Of a DNA stretch of 8,148 bases, positions 1-6,316 are shown piece by piece; position 1 is the stretch's first letter; every line of letters begins with the position of its first letter. The position numbers and the translations under genes are program-made. The notes under the pieces were generated by a model. The model did not search any database. It was not told the origin of the DNA and saw nothing but the letters and a program-made list of their open reading frames with translations. Origin of the DNA: Paucimonas sp. (GTDB lineage Bacteria; Pseudomonadota; Gammaproteobacteria; Burkholderiales; Burkholderiaceae_D); assembly GCA_029266815.1 (NCBI GenBank), contig JAQSWC010000067.1:1-8148 (forward strand). Direction: 5' to 3'.

Positions 1-1
1 C

Positions 2-322
2 GAGCGTTTATGCGACCGCCTTGCCGTGATAGACCACGGCAGGATGATCGCCGAAGGGGCGCCCCGTGAACTGATTGCACGCCATATAGAAGCCGAGGTG
101 GTGGAAATCTATGGTGAAAACGCGCGTGCCTGGTCTGATGCAAAAGGCCGGCAGAATGCGGCGCGCATGGAAATCAGCGGAGAGACAGTGTTCTGTTATA
201 CCAACGACACGGGAGCCCTGCTTGCAGACCTGCATATGGCACAGGGCGTGCGTTACCTGCACCGGCCGGCCAACCTTGAAGACCTGTTCCTGAAGCTGAC
301 CGGCCGCGAGATGAGGGACTAG
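2..322 (+). CDS. ABC transporter ATP-binding protein, C-terminal part (NodI/DrrA-like), 5' truncated by window edge
   Basis: The reading frame is open from base 2 and ends at TAG 320-322, leaving about 106 residues of a cytoplasmic ABC ATPase. The first residues (ERLCDRLAVIDHGRMIAEG) match the segment just after the H-loop in exporter ATPases, where the helix with 'CDR' leads into a strand and the 'GR..AEG' turn. Walker A, Walker B and the signature motif would lie upstream, outside the window. The tail (about residues 35-106) is the variable C-terminal extension typical of NodI/DrrA-type subunits; it ends in 'NLEDLFLKLTGREMRD', where 'LEDLFLKLTGR' is common in this subfamily. The permease gene starts 2 bases after the stop, so the two are surely translated together as one transporter. 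The exported substrate cannot be told from sequence: NodI is named for lipo-oligosaccharide export, but most homologues in non-symbionts are uncharacterised. Confidence 0.9.
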   Translation, partial: ERLCDRLAVIDHGRMIAEGAPRELIARHIEAEVVEIYGENARAWSDAKGRQNAARMEISGETVFCYTNDTGALLADLHMAQGVRYLHRPANLEDLFLKLTGREMRD

Positions 323-324
323 CC

Positions 325-1104
325 ATGCATCACTGGTCGCTTCCGAGCTTCTCTTTCCGCTTCTGGCCGATCTGGCGGCGCAACTTCCTCGTCTGGAAAA
401 AACTGGCGGTGGCCAGTGTGCTGGGAAACATTGCGGAACCGCTGATCACGCTGATTGCCTTCGGATACGGTTTGGGCAGCCTGCTGAAGCACATTGACGG
501 TGTGCCATACATTCATTACCTGGCCTCCGGTTCGATCTGCATGTCAGTGATGATGGCAGCGTCGTTCGAGGCGCTTTACTCCGCATTTTCGCGCATGCAT
601 GTACAGAAGACCTGGGATGCCCTGATGAACGCACCGCTTGCGCTGGATGACGTGGTGCTCGCTGAAATGCTGTGGGCAGCGACAAAGTCGATGTTTTCCG
701 GCGTGGCCATCCTTGGCGTGATGTTCGCACTGAGCATCGGGTTGCACGTCCAGACAATCCTGGTGCTCCCCATACTTTTCCTGGTGGGGATGACTTTCGC
801 TTCGCTGGGCCTGGTCTTTAACGCTCTCGCCAAGGGGTATGATTTTTTCACCTACTATTTCACGCTCGTGCTGACGCCGATGGTGTTCGTCTCCGGCGTC
901 TATTATCCGACCGCGCAGTTGCCGCAGTGGCTGCAGCAAATTGCGCAGTGGCTTCCGCTGGGAGCGGCGGTGCAACTGGTTCGTCCGCTGGTGCTGGGCG
1001 ACTGGCCCTCAAGCCCGCTGCGCGATCTGTTCATCCTGGCGTTTTATTGCATCGCGGGGTTCTATCTGGCCAGCGTGCTGACGCGCAGGCGATTATTGAA
1101 ATAG
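325..1104 (+). CDS. ABC-2 type transporter permease (NodJ-like)
   Basis: This 259-residue inner-membrane protein is the usual length for NodJ/DrrB-type permeases. I see a short cytoplasmic N-terminus with an amphipathic aromatic/basic stretch (residues 11-26) and six hydrophobic segments at roughly 33-54, 64-85, 118-138, 143-166, 174-193 and 234-252. The cytoplasmic loop after segment 2 (about 88-112, 'QKTWDALMNAPL') is the region that contacts the ATPase in this family. 'VSGVYYPTAQLP' (189-200) followed by 'LPLGAAVQLVRPL' is a hallmark of ABC-2 permeases. The start ATG has AGGGA six bases upstream, inside the end of the ATPase gene. With the preceding ATPase it should form a homodimeric-type exporter. 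Family assignment is firm. The nodJ name is often applied automatically, so I give no symbol; substrate unknown. Confidence 0.93.
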   Translation: MHHWSLPSFSFRFWPIWRRNFLVWKKLAVASVLGNIAEPLITLIAFGYGLGSLLKHIDGVPYIHYLASGSICMSVMMAASFEALYSAFSRMHVQKTWDALMNAPLALDDVVLAEMLWAATKSMFSGVAILGVMFALSIGLHVQTILVLPILFLVGMTFASLGLVFNALAKGYDFFTYYFTLVLTPMVFVSGVYYPTAQLPQWLQQIAQWLPLGAAVQLVRPLVLGDWPSSPLRDLFILAFYCIAGFYLASVLTRRRLLK

Positions 1105-1111
1105 GTGGAAT

Positions 1112-1444
1112 ATGGCTGAGGCGCTCGTCGTCCTGTGCAATCTGCCTGACAGTGAAAGCGCGCATGCGCTTGCTCGGCATCTCGTGGAGCAGCGGCTTGC
1201 TGCTTGCGTGAACATCTTGCCTGCCGTCCAATCCGTGTATCGCTGGGATGAAAAAATCGAAGAGGCGAACGAAGTGACTATCATGATCAAGTCGAGAAAA
1301 TCAGCCTATCCGGCGCTGGAAGCAGCCATACGTGCCATGCATGGATACGAGGTGCCGGAAATCATCGCCCTGCCGATCGTGGCGGGACTGCCGGCCTATC
1401 TCGACTGGCTGGACAATGAAACGAAAGAGAATGGCAATGATTGA
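1112..1444 (+). CDS. cutA: Divalent-cation tolerance protein CutA (CutA1 family)
   Basis: At 110 residues this is full length for the small cytoplasmic CutA1 protein, a PII-like ferredoxin-fold trimer. Diagnostic segments are 'LAACVNILPAVQSVYRW' (30-45, with Cys32), the acidic 'DEKIEEANEV' strand/loop (46-55) and 'HGYEVPEIIALPI' (77-89), followed by 'YLDWL' near the C-terminus. CutA was linked genetically to copper tolerance in E. coli and binds divalent metals, but its true role is unsettled. The start ATG is preceded by AGGTGGA at 1103-1109, which overlaps the stop of the permease gene; spacing is short (3 bases after AGGTGG). The gene lies 7 bases after the permease and its last 8 bases overlap the chosen start of dsbD, so translational coupling with dsbD is likely. 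The cutA-dsbD pairing is also known from enterobacteria. Confidence 0.96.
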   Translation: MAEALVVLCNLPDSESAHALARHLVEQRLAACVNILPAVQSVYRWDEKIEEANEVTIMIKSRKSAYPALEAAIRAMHGYEVPEIIALPIVAGLPAYLDWLDNETKENGND

Positions 1445-3239
1445 GCGCGCCGTCTGCATTCAAAAGATTGTATCGGGCAAGTGGCATTTTCCCGCCATCT
1501 TGCTGCTGGCATGGCTTGCATTAACAGGTGTAGTCGCGAAGGCGGAGGACTTTCTCGAGCCGCAGGTTGCTTTCCAATTTTCCGCGCGAATGGCGGATCC
1601 GAAAACCGTCGAGGTCGCGTATCGGATCGCAGAAGGCTATTACATGTATCGCGAACCCTTTGCTTTCCTTGCAGAGGGCGCAGTGTTGGGGAAGGCCGTG
1701 CTGCCGGCTGGCAAAATCAAGTTCGACGAGACATTCAACAAGGATGTCGAGACCTACCGCCATCTCATCGTCATCCGGATGCCGGTGGATGCGGCTGGCC
1801 CTTTCACTCTCAAGGCGACCAGCCAGGGTTGCGCTGACAAAGGGCTCTGCTATGCGCCGATGGAATCGACAGCCCGGCTTGATCCCGGCACTGCAGCCTT
1901 GTCTGCCGCACCGCCGCTGGTGTCGAGCACAGTGGATCAGGGGTCTTCCGTCGTTGATGGACAAGACAACAGTGAAACAGGACGCCTCGGCAGATATCTG
2001 AAGGAGGGGAACCTTCTGATGATCGTTCCGGTTTTCATGCTGCTTGGTCTTGGACTGGCTTTCACACCCTGCGTGCTACCGCTGGTGCCCATACTTTCCT
2101 TCATCATCGTAGGTGAAGGACAAGGGGTGAGCAGGATGCGCGCCTTTCTTTTGTCGCTCAGCTACTCGTTGGGCATGGCCGTCGTCTATACGGCGCTCGG
2201 CATTGCTGCCGGCCTGATCGGCGAGGGCCTGTCGGCACAATTGCAGAATCCATGGATACTTTCAGCCTTCGCGCTGATCACCGCAATCTTTTCACTGGCC
2301 ATGTTCGGCGTGTTTCAGTTGCAGATGCCGGCATGGATACAGTCCCGCCTCGTCACGGCTTCGGAGAAGCAGAGCAAAGGCAAGTTTGCCGGCGTATTCC
2401 TGATGGGCGCAATTTCCGCGCTGATTGTCGGCCCCTGCGTAGCCGCTCCCCTTGCTGCATCGCTTGTGTATATCAGTCAGACGCGCGATGTTCTGATCGG
2501 AGGAAGCGCACTGTTTTCCATGGCTGTCGGCATGAGTATCCCGCTGCTGCTGGTAGGCCTGTCAGCGGGAACGCTTCTCCCGCGCGCCGGCGCGTGGATG
2601 GAGACGGTGAAGCGCTTCTTCGGCGTACTGATGCTTGCCCTGTCACTGTGGATGATTTCTCCGCTGATTTCCGTACAGTGGCAGATGGCAGGATGGGCGC
2701 TGTTGGGCATGGCGTATGGCGGGTTTTTGCTGATGAGCAAGCGCTCGGGTTATCTGGCTAGGATCGTCGGCCTCGTCTTCTTCGCACTTGGCATGCTGCA
2801 AGCTATTGGCGCAGCAATCGGGGCACGGGACGTGCTGGCCCCAATCTCGCATTTGCGTGGCGAGAAAAGCCGCCATGTGGAGTTTGCACGGGTGCGATCC
2901 GTGGCCGAGCTTGACGCCGCCTTGGCCAATTCCGGCGGCAGGTACGTCATGCTGGATTTCTACGCCGACTGGTGCGTGTCATGCAAGGAAATGGAGCGCT
3001 TCACGTTTTCGGATCCGCGCGTGCAACAGCAGCTCGGGAAAATACTGTTGCTGCAAGCCGACGTGACAGCAAATAGTGAAGACGACAAAGCCTTGCTAAA
3101 GCGCTTCGGCCTGTTCGGCCCGCCCGGCATCATCTTCTTTAATGCCGAGGGCAATGAAGTGCCAGGCTCACGCGTGATCGGTTACCAGAAAACCGAAAAA
3201 TTCCTGGCATCGCTTGCTGCGACCGGTATCGCGGATTGA
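1437..3239 (+). CDS. dsbD: Thiol:disulfide interchange protein DsbD (transmembrane electron carrier)
   Basis: DsbD passes electrons from cytoplasmic thioredoxin across the inner membrane to periplasmic partners (DsbC/G and apocytochrome c reducers). From ATG 1437 it is 600 residues, slightly longer than E. coli DsbD. The order is: signal peptide with hydrophobic core about 18-33 and likely cleavage after 'AKA' (36/37); immunoglobulin-like alpha domain with the redox pair Cys132/Cys138 ('CADKGLC'); a membrane domain of about eight segments with Cys212 ('FTPCVLPLVP') and Cys334 ('GPCVAAPL'); then a thioredoxin-like gamma domain with 'WCVSC' (Cys513, Cys516) and the 'GPPG' cis-Pro loop. All six catalytic cysteines are present. 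In-frame ATGs also occur at 1416 and 1431. I chose 1437 because an AAAGAGA tract ends six bases before it and because it gives a compact signal peptide and an 8-base overlap with cutA; 1431 is nearly as likely. Confidence 0.96.
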   Translation: MIERAVCIQKIVSGKWHFPAILLLAWLALTGVVAKAEDFLEPQVAFQFSARMADPKTVEVAYRIAEGYYMYREPFAFLAEGAVLGKAVLPAGKIKFDETFNKDVETYRHLIVIRMPVDAAGPFTLKATSQGCADKGLCYAPMESTARLDPGTAALSAAPPLVSSTVDQGSSVVDGQDNSETGRLGRYLKEGNLLMIVPVFMLLGLGLAFTPCVLPLVPILSFIIVGEGQGVSRMRAFLLSLSYSLGMAVVYTALGIAAGLIGEGLSAQLQNPWILSAFALITAIFSLAMFGVFQLQMPAWIQSRLVTASEKQSKGKFAGVFLMGAISALIVGPCVAAPLAASLVYISQTRDVLIGGSALFSMAVGMSIPLLLVGLSAGTLLPRAGAWMETVKRFFGVLMLALSLWMISPLISVQWQMAGWALLGMAYGGFLLMSKRSGYLARIVGLVFFALGMLQAIGAAIGARDVLAPISHLRGEKSRHVEFARVRSVAELDAALANSGGRYVMLDFYADWCVSCKEMERFTFSDPRVQQQLGKILLLQADVTANSEDDKALLKRFGLFGPPGIIFFNAEGNEVPGSRVIGYQKTEKFLASLAATGIAD

Positions 3240-3358
3240 TGCAGTCGTAGACGGTTATACGCTAATTCATATAAGAATCTAACTTCTCTGTCGTTGAGTG
3301 TTGCACAGGCAGTCACTATATTAATCAGGCATCAATATCGATATAAAAGGAGAATGAC
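3240..3358 (+). promoter_or_regulatory. dsbD-peroxiredoxin intergenic region with putative sigma70 promoter
   Basis: This AT-richer gap carries a plausible promoter for the peroxiredoxin: TTGAGT at 3294-3299 as -35, a 17-base spacer and TATATT at 3317-3322 as -10. Downstream is a strong ribosome binding site, AAGGAG at 3347-3352, six bases before ATG 3359. Upstream of the -35 lies an imperfect palindrome, ATTCATATAAGAAT (3265-3278, 12 of 14 positions symmetric). The leader holds a perfect palindrome, ATATCGATAT (3335-3344). Either could be an operator, but I recognise no regulator consensus. No clear terminator follows dsbD, so read-through into the peroxiredoxin is possible. The promoter call rests on hexamer match and spacing only. 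Confidence 0.55.
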
Positions 3359-3997
3359 ATGACACTGCGTTTAGGCGATACCGCACCCGATTTCGAACAG
3401 GACAGCTCGATCGGCAAAATCAAGTTTCACGAGTGGGCGGGCGATTCGTGGGTGGTACTGTTCTCCCATCCAGCCGACTTCACGCCGGTGTGCACGACAG
3501 AGCTGGGCTTGACGGCGAAGCTGAAAGCGGACTTCGACAAGCGCAACGTCAAGGCCATCGCCCTGTCGGTTGATCCGGCGGACAAGCATGTGCAATGGAT
3601 CAAGGACATCGAGGAAACGCAGAAGACCGTGGTCGGTTTTCCGATCGTTGCTGACGCCGACAAGAAGGTTGCGGGGCTTTACGACATGATCCATCCGAAC
3701 CAGTCGGAAACGATGACGGTGCGGTCGTTGTTCGTGATCGATCCGAAGAAAAAAGTGCGTCTGATCATCACTTACCCGATGAGCACCGGCCGCAATTTCG
3801 ATGAAGTGCTGCGTGTTATCGATGCCCTGCAGTTGACCGACGGCTATACCGTGGCGACGCCTGGTAACTGGAAGGATGGCGACGACGTGATCATTCCGCT
3901 TTCAATACAGGACGAAGCGGTGATCAAGCAAAAGTACCCGAAAGGCTTTACGGCGCCGCGGCCTTACCTGCGTCTGACGCCGCAGCCGAACAAGTAA
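3359..3997 (+). CDS. 1-Cys peroxiredoxin (Prx6 subfamily, AhpC/TSA superfamily)
   Basis: This 212-residue cytoplasmic thiol peroxidase reduces hydrogen peroxide and organic hydroperoxides. The thioredoxin-fold N-terminal part contains the universal peroxidatic motif 'HPADFTPVCTTE' (37-48), with Pro38, Thr42 and peroxidatic Cys45; the active-site arginine is Arg122 in 'TVRSLFVID'. The Prx6-type C-terminal extension starts near 'STGRNFDEVLRVIDALQL' and ends 'PKGFTAPRPYLRLTPQP'. Cys45 is the only cysteine in the protein, so there is no resolving cysteine and recycling must use an outside thiol (glutathione or similar, inferred). The start is fixed by AAGGAG six bases upstream and by the family N-terminus 'LRLGDTAPDFEQDSSIG'. 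It appears to be a single-gene unit, with its own promoter upstream and a strong terminator directly after it. Confidence 0.96.
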   Translation: MTLRLGDTAPDFEQDSSIGKIKFHEWAGDSWVVLFSHPADFTPVCTTELGLTAKLKADFDKRNVKAIALSVDPADKHVQWIKDIEETQKTVVGFPIVADADKKVAGLYDMIHPNQSETMTVRSLFVIDPKKKVRLIITYPMSTGRNFDEVLRVIDALQLTDGYTVATPGNWKDGDDVIIPLSIQDEAVIKQKYPKGFTAPRPYLRLTPQPNK

Positions 3998-4010
3998 GCG
4001 GCATAGCCCC

Positions 4011-4042
4011 AACAAAAAAGCGCCTCAGGGCGCTTTTTTGTT
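4011..4042. terminator. Bidirectional intrinsic terminator between convergent peroxiredoxin and corA-like genes
   Basis: Arms 4011-4024 and 4029-4042 are perfectly complementary over 14 bp around a 4-base loop (4025-4028). The GC core is GCGCC/GGCGC, flanked by A6 on the left and T6 on the right, so each strand gives a GC stem followed by a U-run. It begins 13 bases after the peroxiredoxin stop. On the minus strand the stop codon of the corA-like gene (TGA, 4027-4025) sits in the loop, and the right arm encodes its last residues (NKKAP). Confidence 0.93.
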
Positions 4043-5113
4043 GCTCCGCGCTTTCCACGCAAGGCTGGCGATGACGCCGATCACCAGCACGACCAGCATG
4101 AGGGTCATGGCGATCCAGAAACCGTCATGCTGCTTCAGCAATGACATCTCAACGAAGTTCATGCCGAAAACGCCCGTAATTAAAGTAAGCGGCATGAACA
4201 GCGCGGTGATGACGGTCAGTGCCCGCATGGTTTCGCTGGTACGGTGGGATACCGAGGCAAAGTGGATCTGCACCGCGGACTCCAACGACGATTCCAGGCG
4301 ACGTGCATGGTTCAGCACGCGGCTGATGTGCTCCATCACGTCGTTGGCACGTACCAGCAGCAGGTCCTTGGCGCGGCCATTGGCGGCATTTTCATAAGTG
4401 TCGATAAAATGGTCGCGCAGTTCCTGCATTGCATCATGCTGTTCCTCGCACAATCTCTCCAGCTTGTGCAACTCATTGCGTGCATCGAGTAGCGCCATCC
4501 AGTCATTGAAGGGGCGTTTTGGATTCAACAGGGCGCGCTGCCAGCGATCCAGCTGCGCGCCGAGAGGTTGTCGCAGTTCCAGGTACTGGTCGACCATCGC
4601 GTTCAGCAGGCGCAGCGCGAGTTCTTCCGGCGACACTGGAGGGCGGCTGCTATAGGAATTCGGAGAAGGCTGATAAGACAGCAGCCGCGCTTTGGTGGCA
4701 TCGATGGTGCGGCTGATTTTGGGGCGTACGGTAATCAGGGCAGTGTCGGTCAGGATGAACGTGACCGGTGCCGTAGCGAGCTTGCTCAATGCAGGAGGTA
4801 TTTTCCTGTCGGTCTGTTCCGATACCTGATTCTCCGGGGAGACCTGGCCGAGGGCGAGCTTGCGGAAGACCACCATGCCATAGTCGCTGGTGGAGTCGAA
4901 GTAGGACGGATGCTGGAGATTGCGAATATCAGCCAGATGCAAGTCGTAGATCTGGGTGCCGGTCATCGAGGCAATGCCTGCCCGCCACGCATCAGGCTCG
5001 GCCGACACTTCGTCGTGGGTTGCGTCTATCCAAAGAAACGTATTTGCAATGCGTGAAGGTGGCGCCTGATCAACAGAGGTGACGCTCTGATCCCCGATCA
5101 GCAGAATTTCCAC
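4025..5113 (-). CDS. CorA-family divalent metal ion transporter (CorA/ZntB superfamily)
   Basis: This 362-residue inner-membrane protein has the 2-TM-GxN layout: a long cytoplasmic N-terminal domain with a helical region (about 150-290, many charged residues), TM1 about 296-316, the signature 'GMN' at 317-319, a short periplasmic loop containing acidic residues (Glu322, Asp330), TM2 about 334-353 and a basic tail 'KARSNKKAP'. GMN is the CorA form of the motif, pointing to Mg2+/Co2+/Ni2+ conduction. ZntB proteins usually carry other GxN variants, but the overall divergence makes the metal uncertain. The start is GTG at 5113-5111. Upstream, AGGA overlaps the hemB stop (TAGGA) with a 9-base spacer, only a modest ribosome binding site. 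It lies 11 bases after hemB, so it is probably transcribed with it. Its stop codon lies in a terminator loop. Confidence 0.9.
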   Translation of the reverse strand: MEILLIGDQSVTSVDQAPPSRIANTFLWIDATHDEVSAEPDAWRAGIASMTGTQIYDLHLADIRNLQHPSYFDSTSDYGMVVFRKLALGQVSPENQVSEQTDRKIPPALSKLATAPVTFILTDTALITVRPKISRTIDATKARLLSYQPSPNSYSSRPPVSPEELALRLLNAMVDQYLELRQPLGAQLDRWQRALLNPKRPFNDWMALLDARNELHKLERLCEEQHDAMQELRDHFIDTYENAANGRAKDLLLVRANDVMEHISRVLNHARRLESSLESAVQIHFASVSHRTSETMRALTVITALFMPLTLITGVFGMNFVEMSLLKQHDGFWIAMTLMLVVLVIGVIASLAWKARSNKKAP

Positions 5114-5124
5114 GGCTCGCCGTC

Positions 5125-6141
5125 CTATTGTTGCTGTTTGAGAAGACGTGCGATATCGCGCGCGAAATAAGTCAATACGCCATCGGCACCTGCACGCTTG
5201 AAGGCCATCATGGCTTCCATCATGGTCTTGTCGTGATCCAGCCAGCCATTCTGCGCAGCCGCCTTGATCATCGCGTACTCGCCGCTGACCTGATAGGCGA
5301 ATGTCGGCACCTTGAATTCATCCTTTACGCGGCGCACGATGTCGAGATAGGGCATTCCGGGCTTCACCATGACCATGTCCGCGCCTTCTGCGATATCCAG
5401 CGCGACTTCCCGCAAGGCTTCATCGCTGTTTGCCGGGTCCATCTGGTAGTTGGACTTGTTGCTCTTGCCGAGATTGGTAGCGGAGCCGACTGCATCCCGG
5501 AAGGGGCCGTAGAAGGCCGATGCGTACTTCGCCGAGTAAGCCATGATGCGGGTGTGAATATGGCGATCCGTTTCCAATGCCTGCCGTATGGCACCTATGC
5601 GTCCGTCCATCATGTCGGATGGCGCAACGATATCCGCGCCGGCTTCCGCATGGGTCAATGCCTGTTTGACGAGGAGAGCAGTGGTTTCATCATTCAGCAC
5701 GTAGCCTTCGGCATCGATCACACCGTCTTGCCCGTGGCTGGTATAAGGGTCGAGGGCGATGTCGGTGAGAATGCCGAGTTCGGGAAAGTGTTTCTTCAGT
5801 TCGCGTATGGCTCGAGGCACCAGTCCCTGCGGATTGGAAGCTTCGTTGCCGTCAGGCGTTTTCAGCGCTGAATTGATAACAGGAAACAGCGCCATCACGG
5901 GAATAGCCAAATCCACGCAGTCTGCTGCAACTTCCAGCAACAGGTCGACCGAAAGACGTTCGACACCAGGCATGGAGGCCACACTCTCGCGCTGCTTGTC
6001 GCCTTCCAGTATAAACACCGGGTAAATCAGGTCCGAAGACGTAACTACCGTCTCGCGCATCAATGCACGCGAGAAAGCGTCCTTGCGCATTCTGCGCATA
6101 CGGAGGGCGGGAAACGAAACGGAATTTAGTAGGTTGGACAT
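5125..6141 (-). CDS. hemB: Delta-aminolevulinic acid dehydratase (porphobilinogen synthase)
   Basis: HemB condenses two 5-aminolevulinate molecules to porphobilinogen in the cytoplasm, the first common step of tetrapyrrole (heme) synthesis. At 338 residues it is normal length. The two active-site lysines are visible: Lys205 in 'SAKYASAFYGPFRDA' and Schiff-base Lys260 in 'MVKPGMPYLDIVR'. The metal-site segment reads 'IALDPYTSHGQDG' (128-140): the three cysteines of zinc-type enzymes are replaced by Ala129, Asp131 and Asp139, as in the Mg2+-dependent Pseudomonas-type enzymes. The N-terminal arm 'RMRRMRKDAFSRALMRE' is typical. The start ATG at 6141-6139 is preceded by AGGA with an 11-base gap, a somewhat long spacing. 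It is followed after 11 bases by the corA-like gene and preceded by a structured 173-base gap after engB. Confidence 0.97.
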   Translation of the reverse strand: MSNLLNSVSFPALRMRRMRKDAFSRALMRETVVTSSDLIYPVFILEGDKQRESVASMPGVERLSVDLLLEVAADCVDLAIPVMALFPVINSALKTPDGNEASNPQGLVPRAIRELKKHFPELGILTDIALDPYTSHGQDGVIDAEGYVLNDETTALLVKQALTHAEAGADIVAPSDMMDGRIGAIRQALETDRHIHTRIMAYSAKYASAFYGPFRDAVGSATNLGKSNKSNYQMDPANSDEALREVALDIAEGADMVMVKPGMPYLDIVRRVKDEFKVPTFAYQVSGEYAMIKAAAQNGWLDHDKTMMEAMMAFKRAGADGVLTYFARDIARLLKQQQ

Positions 6142-6197
6142 GGCAGCATGAATCCTGAAAACTTCAAAACTAAGATGAACTTTTTTAGAAAAACAAG

Positions 6198-6316
6198 TCT
6201 CTTACGCTCAGGTGATGTGATGTCACCTCCCGCTTCTCCTCCCTGAGCGGGGCCTATCGCTCTGTCGATAAGGCGTTACTGCCCTGGAGATCTTCCCCTT
6301 TCTCCAGGGCTTTTTT
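6198..6316 (+). ncRNA. Candidate small RNA divergent from hemB (three hairpins ending in an intrinsic terminator)
   Basis: The + strand of the engB-hemB gap folds into three hairpins in a row. Hairpin 1 pairs CGCTCAGG (6205-6212) with CCTGAGCG (6242-6249); inside it GGTGA/TCACC (6211-6215/6223-6227) is a competing stem. Hairpin 2 pairs GCCTATCG (6252-6259) with CGATA-A-GGC (6266-6274, one bulged A). Hairpin 3 is a perfect 10-bp terminator stem with T6. No + strand protein gene precedes that terminator, so an RNA gene is the simplest explanation. A weak promoter is possible: TTCAAA 6163-6168, 17 bases, TAGAAA 6186-6191, predicting a start near 6198 and about 120 nt of RNA. I recall a published candidate RNA motif named after hemB in Burkholderiales and cannot confirm this is it. 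Alternatively the structure works in the minus-strand hemB leader. The 5' end is a guess. Confidence 0.5.
6281..6316 (+). terminator. Strong intrinsic terminator reading in the + direction, abutting the engB stop
   Basis: GCCCTGGAGA (6281-6290) and TCTCCAGGGC (6301-6310) form a perfect 10-bp stem with a 10-base loop, followed by T6 at 6311-6316 and more U-rich sequence (ATTT). The T-run overlaps the engB stop codon (TAA on the minus strand, 6317-6315). On the minus strand the hairpin follows the engB stop, but the A/T run lies on its wrong side, so it should not terminate engB transcripts; it could shield an RNA 3' end instead. Confidence 0.88.

Noticed and set aside
2252..2761. A 169-codon + strand frame inside dsbD
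   Set aside because: It lies within the membrane domain of dsbD, whose own frame keeps all catalytic cysteines. The alternative frame is Arg-rich and looks like a frame shadow.
3240..3358. Intrinsic terminator after dsbD
   Set aside because: No GC-rich hairpin followed by a T-run is present in the gap; the AT-rich palindrome at 3265-3278 has no GC stem.
5128..5871. A 247-codon + strand open frame opposite hemB
   Set aside because: It is exactly antisense to conserved hemB motifs, resembles no family I know, and its length reflects hemB codon bias on the opposite strand.
6142..6316. 6S RNA or SRP RNA in the engB-hemB gap
   Set aside because: The stretch is too short and its stems do not form the single long rod with a central bubble of 6S RNA; the conserved SRP loop sequence is absent.
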